Part shown: piece by piece, positions 58,948-64,000 of the stretch
Position numbering within the stretch: position 1 is the stretch's first letter
How the letters are laid out: each line of letters opens with the position of its first letter
From: Achromobacter sp. B7
Lineage (GTDB): Bacteria; Pseudomonadota; Gammaproteobacteria; Burkholderiales; Burkholderiaceae_B
Reading direction: 5' to 3'
Length of the DNA: 64,000 bases
Assembly: GCF_003600685.1 (NCBI RefSeq)
Contig: NZ_CP032084.1
Span: 3,596,001 to 3,660,000 of the forward strand
Notes under the pieces: generated by a model
Databases searched by the model: none
Seen by the model: the letters and a program-made list of their open reading frames with translations, nothing else
Told to the model about the DNA's origin: nothing
Made by a program: the position numbers and the translations under genes

Positions 58948-58984
58948 AGAGACCCCCGCGCTTCGCACGCTGCGCAAGCGCTCT

Positions 58985-59011
58985 GCCCCCTTCACAGGGG
59001 GCGTGTTTTTT
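58985..59011 (+). terminator. Terminator after dapE
   Basis: GCCCCC-TTCACA-GGGGGC, then GTG and six T, about 40 bases after the dapE stop. Confidence 0.85.
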
Positions 59012-59049
59012 CCCGGTTCGGCATGCTGGACGGGGATATAAGGCCTGTT

Positions 59050-59946
59050 ATGTATCAATCCGCCCGCCAAGAATTGCTGACGCTGCGCGACCTGATCCGC
59101 TATGGTGTGTCGCGCCTGAACAGCGCCCAGGTGGCGCTGGGGCACGGCAGCGATAACGCCTGGGACGAGGCCGTCTATCTGACGCTGCACGCGCTGCACC
59201 TGCCGCTGGACACGCTTGAACCGTTCCTGGACGCCCGCGTGGTCCGTGAAGAACGCGACCGCGTGCTGGACCTGCTGGAACGCCGCGTGACCGAGCGCGT
59301 GCCCGCGGCCTACCTGACCAACGAGGCCTGGCTGCGCGGCCACCGCTTCTACGTGGACCAGCGCGTCATCGTGCCGCGTTCGCCCATTGCCGAACTGCTG
59401 GACGCAGGGCTGTCGCCTTGGGTCCAGGACCCTTACGCCGTGGAAAATGTGCTGGACATGTGCACCGGGTCGGGTTGCCTGGCCATCCTGTCGGCCATGG
59501 CCTTCCCCAATGCCCACGTTGACGCGGTGGACGTGTCGGCCGATGCGCTGGAGGTTGCCCGCCGCAACGTCGACGACTACGGCTTGGCCGACCGTCTGGA
59601 CCTGCATGCCAGCAACCTCTTCGACAATCTGCCGGCTTGCCAGTACGACGTCATCATCTGCAATCCGCCTTATGTGAACAGCGGTTCTATGGACGTGCTG
59701 CCCCAGGAATACCGTCATGAGCCGCAGCTGGCCTTGGCGGGTGGCGACGACGGCATGGACCTGGTGCGGCGCATCCTGGCGTCGGCGCCACAGTACCTGG
59801 CACCTGAGGGCGTGATCGTGCTTGAGATCGGCCACGAGCGCGACTTCTTCGAAGCCGCCTTCCCGCAGCTCTCGCCCGTCTGGCTGGACACAGAAGAAGC
59901 GTCGGACCAGATCCTGCTGCTTACCCGAGAGCAACTCAGCCTGTGA
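59050..59946 (+). CDS. prmB: Ribosomal protein uL3 glutamine methyltransferase
   Basis: 298 residues from ATG 59050 (an in-frame ATG at 59023 is possible). HemK-type methylase: N-terminal helical domain with GVSRLNSAQVALGHGSDNAWDEA (typical of PrmB), VPRSPIAELL, SAM motif LDMCTGSGCLAIL, and the substrate motif CNPPYVN. It methylates a glutamine of ribosomal protein L3. Its stop overlaps the GTG of the ABC-F gene. Confidence 0.94.
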   Translation: MYQSARQELLTLRDLIRYGVSRLNSAQVALGHGSDNAWDEAVYLTLHALHLPLDTLEPFLDARVVREERDRVLDLLERRVTERVPAAYLTNEAWLRGHRFYVDQRVIVPRSPIAELLDAGLSPWVQDPYAVENVLDMCTGSGCLAILSAMAFPNAHVDAVDVSADALEVARRNVDDYGLADRLDLHASNLFDNLPACQYDVIICNPPYVNSGSMDVLPQEYRHEPQLALAGGDDGMDLVRRILASAPQYLAPEGVIVLEIGHERDFFEAAFPQLSPVWLDTEEASDQILLLTREQLSL

Positions 59947-61877
59947 TACGCGCCACTGGATTGACCCTGCGCCGCGGCACGAAAGTGCTGTTAGATAGCG
60001 CTGAATTTGTCGTACACCCCGGCGAGCGCGTCGGCATCGTTGGCAAGAACGGCGCGGGCAAGTCCTCGCTGTTCGCGCTGCTGACCGGCGCGCTGGACCT
60101 GGATGCCGGCACCGTGAACCTGCCGGCGGGCTGGCGCATTGCCAGCGTCAAGCAAGAGTTGGACGCCGACAACCGCCCGGCTCGTGAATTTGTCATCGAC
60201 GGCGACACGCACTTGCGCGAATTGCAGGCGCGCCGCGCCGAACTGACGGACGACCAGGGCACGCAAATCGCCGAAGTGGAAGCGGCGCTGATCGAAGCCG
60301 GCGCCTGGAGCGCCGCCTCGCGCGCAGAGCAGTTGCTGGCCGGCCTGGGTTTCAAGCCCAACGAATGGATGCTGCCGGTCGAAAGCTTCTCGGGCGGCTG
60401 GCGCATGCGCCTGGCACTGGCCAGCGCGCTGATGGCCCCTTCCGAATTGCTGCTGCTGGACGAACCCACGAACCACCTGGATCTGGACGCGATGCTGTGG
60501 CTGGAGAAATGGCTGGGGGCCTATCCGGGCACCGTCATGCTGATTTCCCACGACACCGAATTCCTGGACGCGGTGGCCAAGTCCATCCTGCATTTCGACC
60601 ACGCCAAACTGGTGCGGTATCGCGGTGGCTACGGTGATTTCCTGACGCAACGCGCCGAGCGCCTGCGCCAGACCAACATCGCCTACGAACGCCAGACGCG
60701 CGAGACGGCCCGCCTGCAAGGGTTTATCGACCGCTTCAAAGCCAAGGCTTCCAAGGCGAAGCAGGCGCAAAGCCGCGTCAAGGCGCTGGCGCGCATGCAG
60801 GTGCTGGCGCCGCTGCACGCTGAAGCCGGCATCGACATCCGCATCCCCTCGCCCGACCAGGTGCCTGACCCGCTGTTGACGCTGGAACACCTGTCGGCCG
60901 GGTATACGGACGCGGCAGGCAACGCCATTCCGATTCTGCGCGATGTGACGTTGATGGTTCGCGCGGGCAGCCGTGTCGGCGTGCTGGGGGCCAACGGCGC
61001 CGGCAAAAGTACCCTGATCAAGACGCTGGCCGAAGAGATCCCCGTGCAAGCAGGCGAACGGCGTGCCTCGCGTGGCTTGGCGATTGGCTACTTTCACCAG
61101 CATCAGCTGGATATGCTGGACGTGGACAGCACGCCTATCGCCCATCTGGCACGGCTGGCGCCGGACACGCGCGAACAAGAGCTGCGCAATTACCTCGGCG
61201 GCTTCGGCTTTTCGGGCGACACGGTCACCAGCAAAGTCGGCCCGATGTCCGGTGGCGAAAAAGCACGCCTGGCGTTGTCCTTGATCGTCTGGCAAAAACC
61301 CAATCTGCTGCTGCTGGACGAACCCAGCAACCACTTGGATGTCGAAACGCGCGAAGCGCTGGCCGCCGCCCTTGCCGACTTCGGCGGCAGCATGCTGCTG
61401 GTATCGCACGACCGGCACCTGCTGCGTACTACCGTGGACAGCTTCTGGATTGTCGCGGATGGCGCGGTGCGCGAATTCGATGGCGACCTGGAGGACTACC
61501 GCGACTGGCTGGCCGCCCGCAACGCCGGCGAGCGCGCCGAAGCCGCGCGCGAAAATGCCGACGGCAGCGAACCCGTCGTGGACCGCAAGGCGCAACGCCG
61601 CGCTGAAGCCGAACAGCGCCAACGCCTATCCGCACTGCGCAAACCGCTGGAGTCGAAGTTGGCCAAGGTCGAGGCCGAGATGGAAAAGCTGCGCGTCAAA
61701 TTGCACGCGCTGGACGCCATCATTGCCGACGCCGACCTGTATTCAGACGCGCGCCGCGCCGAGCGCCAAAAGGTCATGGCCGAGCACGGCGAACACGGCA
61801 AGCGCATGGACGAGCTGGAAGAGCAATGGCTGGAAATCCAGGGTTCGCTGGAAGAAATCGACCAAAGCGAGGGATGA
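59943..61877 (+). CDS. yheS: ABC-F family ATPase (YheS-like)
   Basis: 644 residues with two ATPase domains: Walker A GKNGAGKSS and GANGAGKST, signatures SFSGGWRMRL and MSGGEKARLA, Walker B LLLLDEPTNHLDLD and LLLLDEPSNHLDVE. The linker KAKASKAKQAQSRVKALARM is the ribosome-reaching arm of ABC-F proteins. No membrane segments, so it is not a transporter; it acts on translating ribosomes. GTG start overlaps the prmB stop. Confidence 0.93.
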   Translation: MIRATGLTLRRGTKVLLDSAEFVVHPGERVGIVGKNGAGKSSLFALLTGALDLDAGTVNLPAGWRIASVKQELDADNRPAREFVIDGDTHLRELQARRAELTDDQGTQIAEVEAALIEAGAWSAASRAEQLLAGLGFKPNEWMLPVESFSGGWRMRLALASALMAPSELLLLDEPTNHLDLDAMLWLEKWLGAYPGTVMLISHDTEFLDAVAKSILHFDHAKLVRYRGGYGDFLTQRAERLRQTNIAYERQTRETARLQGFIDRFKAKASKAKQAQSRVKALARMQVLAPLHAEAGIDIRIPSPDQVPDPLLTLEHLSAGYTDAAGNAIPILRDVTLMVRAGSRVGVLGANGAGKSTLIKTLAEEIPVQAGERRASRGLAIGYFHQHQLDMLDVDSTPIAHLARLAPDTREQELRNYLGGFGFSGDTVTSKVGPMSGGEKARLALSLIVWQKPNLLLLDEPSNHLDVETREALAAALADFGGSMLLVSHDRHLLRTTVDSFWIVADGAVREFDGDLEDYRDWLAARNAGERAEAARENADGSEPVVDRKAQRRAEAEQRQRLSALRKPLESKLAKVEAEMEKLRVKLHALDAIIADADLYSDARRAERQKVMAEHGEHGKRMDELEEQWLEIQGSLEEIDQSEG

Positions 61878-61953
61878 TCCAAACGTACGGCTGCAACCGC
61901 TGCAAAACCCGCAACAGCGGCGCAGCGGCACAGCTTGGATCGCTATGGAAAAC

Positions 61954-61982
61954 GGGGGGCCGATTGGCCCCCCGCTTCTTTT
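61954..61982. terminator. Bidirectional terminator
   Basis: GGGGGGCC-GATT-GGCCCCCC followed by GCTTCTTTT on the plus strand; it lies between the convergent ABC-F and chorismate mutase genes and can serve both. Confidence 0.85.
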
Positions 61983-61983
61983 A

Positions 61984-62289
61984 TTACGAGTAAGGACGTT
62001 CGCGCAGGCGGGTGTGGTGATCGATCACGGTGTCGATCACCTCGCGCAGGATGGTCTCGGCCAACGCGGGCGGCACGCCGGCCTCTTCCGCCAGGCGTCG
62101 AATGCGCTCGACCTGTTGGCTTTCCCGTTGCGGGTCCACCAGGTCCATTCCGTGATTGGTTTTCAATTCACCAATCATGTCCGTGCAGCGAAACCGCACG
62201 CCCAACAGCAGCATGATCTGCTGATCGATTTCATCGACCTCGGCACGCAGGGACGCCAGCTCGGCTTTCGGAGACTCGTTGTTGGCCAT
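61984..62289 (-). CDS. Chorismate mutase (AroQ type), 101 aa
   Basis: All-helical, 101 residues. Helix 1 LASLRAEVDEIDQQIMLLLGVRFRCTDMIGELK carries the AroQ residues (R near 15, the VDEIDQQI block, R and K later), then DPQRESQQVERIRRLAEEAGVPP and ETILREVIDTVIDHH. It turns chorismate into prephenate for Phe/Tyr, or is a pyruvate-lyase-type relative of salicylate enzymes. Two bases downstream of uvrD. Confidence 0.85.
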   Translation of the reverse strand: MANNESPKAELASLRAEVDEIDQQIMLLLGVRFRCTDMIGELKTNHGMDLVDPQRESQQVERIRRLAEEAGVPPALAETILREVIDTVIDHHTRLRERPYS

Positions 62290-62291
62290 GT

Positions 62292-64000
62292 TTAACCCTG
62301 AACAATATCAAGCTTCGCGATACCCAGCGCCAAGGTTTTGGCGCCCACGTCACGAAACTGGATTTCCGCCTGGGCGTCCTGTCCAGCGCCGCTCAAGCCA
62401 ATAATCGTGCCATCGCCAAACCGCGCGTGATGCACGCCCTGACCCACACGATACTGCTTGTCGCCCACCGTGACACCGCTTGCGATGCCGCGAGGTTGAC
62501 GCGGCGCAATGGTATTGGTGGCTTTGCGGCCGAACGCATCACCCCGATTGCCGCCGCCCCAGCCGGCGCCCGTGCTGCTGACCGGCGCCAAGCCGGCCTT
62601 GGGCGACAGCCACTTCAGATGCTCTTCGGGAATCTCGTCAAGGAAGCGTGAGCGCATCGCGTAGCGCGTCTGGCCATGCAGCATCCGGCTTTGTGCCAGG
62701 CTGATGTACAAACGCTGCCGTGCGCGGGTAATCGCCACGTACATCAGGCGCCGCTCTTCTTCCAGCCCGGACTGCTCAAGGATGCTGTTCTCGTGCGGGA
62801 ACAGGCCTTCTTCAAGACCGGTGATGAAAACCGCGTCGAACTCCAGGCCCTTGGCGGCGTGCACCGTCATGAGCTGGACGGCGTCCTGGCCTTGCTGGGC
62901 CTGGTTATCGCCGGCTTCAAGCGCGGCATGCGACAGGAACGCCGCCAACGGCGTCAGCCCGTCAGAGGCCACGATGGGCGCGTCGACGACGCCCGGCATC
63001 AGCGTTGACGACGTGGCCTGGTCGGGCACCACGCCGGCAGGCATGCCATCGTAGTTTTCTTCCGACGCGAACACGGCCGCGGCCGTGATCAATTCGTTCA
63101 AGTTTTCCAGCCGTTCGGCGCCTTCGCGCTCCGCCTTGTAGTGAGCGTTCAGGCCACTGGTTTCGAGCATGTGCTCGACCATTTCCGGCAGCGGCAGATC
63201 GCGCGTTTCTTCGATCAGGCGGTGGATCAGCTGGGCAAACTGCGCCAGGTTGGACCCCCCCTTGCCGGCCACCAGGGCCACCGCGCCGTACAGGCTGGTG
63301 TCGTGCGCGCGGGCCGCGTCGGCCAGTTGCTCTAGCGTGCGCGCGCCTATGCCGCGCGTCGGGAAATTGACCACGCGCATCCACGACGTGTCGTCATGCG
63401 GATTGGCCATCAAGCGCAAGTACGCCAGGGCGTGCTTGATTTCCTGGCGCTCGAAAAAGCGCAGGCCGCCATAGACCTTGTACGGAATACCGGCCGAGAA
63501 GATGGCGTGCTCGATCACGCGCGACTGCGCGTTGCTGCGATACAGCACGGCAATCTCGCGGCGCAGGCTGCCGTCGTGGATCAGCGAACGGATTTCGTCC
63601 ACGATCCATTGGGCTTCCATGCCGTCGGAGGGCTGTTCGATGACGCGCACCGGTTCGCCTTCGCCCTGATCCGTCCAAAGATTCTTGCCCAGGCGGCCAC
63701 TGTTATGGCCGATCAGCGCGTTGGCGGAATCCAGGATGTGGCCGAACGAGCGGTAATTCTGCTCAAGGCGGATGACGGTGCCGTGCGCGTAGTCGCGTTC
63801 GAAGTCGGACATATTGCCGACGTTCGCGCCACGGAACGCATAGATGGATTGGTCGTCGTCGCCCACGGCAAAGATGGCCGCGCCACCGCCGGCCAGCAGG
63901 CGCAGCCACTTGTATTGGAGCGTGTTGGTGTCTTGGAACTCGTCGACCAGAATATGGCGGAAGCGGCGCTGGTAGTGCTCGCGTACCGGCGCATTGCGCG
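62292..64000 (-). CDS. uvrD: DNA helicase II UvrD (C-terminal part, cut by the window)
   Basis: About 569 residues of a UvrD/PcrA-type SF1A helicase; the N-terminus with Walker A lies beyond 64000. Visible motifs: II (HILVDEFQDTN), III (AVGDDDQSIYAFRGA), IV (LEQNYRSFGHIL), V (QLMTVHAAKGLEFDAVFI), VI (EERRLMYVAITRARQRLYIS). The C-terminal GVHHARFGDGTIIGLSG is the UvrD tudor-like domain that binds RNA polymerase. Acts in excision and mismatch repair. Confidence 0.93.
   Translation of the reverse strand, partial: RNAPVREHYQRRFRHILVDEFQDTNTLQYKWLRLLAGGGAAIFAVGDDDQSIYAFRGANVGNMSDFERDYAHGTVIRLEQNYRSFGHILDSANALIGHNSGRLGKNLWTDQGEGEPVRVIEQPSDGMEAQWIVDEIRSLIHDGSLRREIAVLYRSNAQSRVIEHAIFSAGIPYKVYGGLRFFERQEIKHALAYLRLMANPHDDTSWMRVVNFPTRGIGARTLEQLADAARAHDTSLYGAVALVAGKGGSNLAQFAQLIHRLIEETRDLPLPEMVEHMLETSGLNAHYKAEREGAERLENLNELITAAAVFASEENYDGMPAGVVPDQATSSTLMPGVVDAPIVASDGLTPLAAFLSHAALEAGDNQAQQGQDAVQLMTVHAAKGLEFDAVFITGLEEGLFPHENSILEQSGLEEERRLMYVAITRARQRLYISLAQSRMLHGQTRYAMRSRFLDEIPEEHLKWLSPKAGLAPVSSTGAGWGGGNRGDAFGRKATNTIAPRQPRGIASGVTVGDKQYRVGQGVHHARFGDGTIIGLSGAGQDAQAEIQFRDVGAKTLALGIAKLDIVQG

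Overview
The window is GC-rich chromosomal DNA of a betaproteobacterium, most likely an Achromobacter/Bordetella-type member of the Alcaligenaceae. That placement rests on protein family recognition (KdsA, DapC-DapD-DapE, PrmB, UvrD) and on the family of the resident phage; no database was searched. It contains two host segments (about 1-15836 and 55658-64000) separated by a complete-looking 39.8 kb prophage.

Left host segment: an MFS drug-type exporter, a stand-alone pqiB, kdsA, a cytochrome b561, small conserved proteins, and a tightly coupled minus-strand operon at 8036-14853. Its order is MFS transporter, FGGY/glycerol kinase, glpD, FAD-linked oxidase, glpP. Stops and starts overlap or nearly touch. 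GlpP is known as an RNA-binding antiterminator in Firmicutes. In front of the operon a consensus promoter (14954-14982) is followed at once by an intrinsic-terminator-like hairpin (14907-14937), which suggests that the last gene controls the operon by antitermination.

Prophage (15837-55657): integrated into the 3' end of tRNA-Leu(UAG), with a 31-bp core repeated at both ends. It has a lambda/HK97-like plan. The cI-like repressor (46003-47079) sits between two clusters of three TTACC-N5-GGTAA operators. A leftward early transcript carries cro-like, CII-like, O-like and P-like genes (with an iteron origin inside O), a nuclease and a candidate late antiterminator. The late minus strand then carries HNH, TerS/TerL, portal, protease, capsid, connectors, tail tube, frameshifted tail chaperone, tape measure, tail tip J, fibres and the holin-endolysin-Rz/Rz1 cassette. 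Intrinsic terminators stand in front of the terminase, capsid, tail-tube and lysis modules, as expected if late genes are switched on by antitermination. The rightward early transcript starts from a strong promoter, has a perfect boxA in its leader, and runs through structured RNA, microproteins, a ParB-like protein, a C5 cytosine methyltransferase and an excisionase-like protein. Genes facing the wrong way inside these operons look like cargo: a SAM methyltransferase, a GNAT enzyme, two membrane proteins, a 176-aa unknown, and a HEPN-type protein beside the integrase.

Right host segment: tRNA-Leu, dapC-dapD-dapE (lysine/diaminopimelate synthesis), prmB overlapping an ABC-F ATPase gene, a small AroQ-type chorismate mutase, and the C-terminal part of uvrD running off the window.
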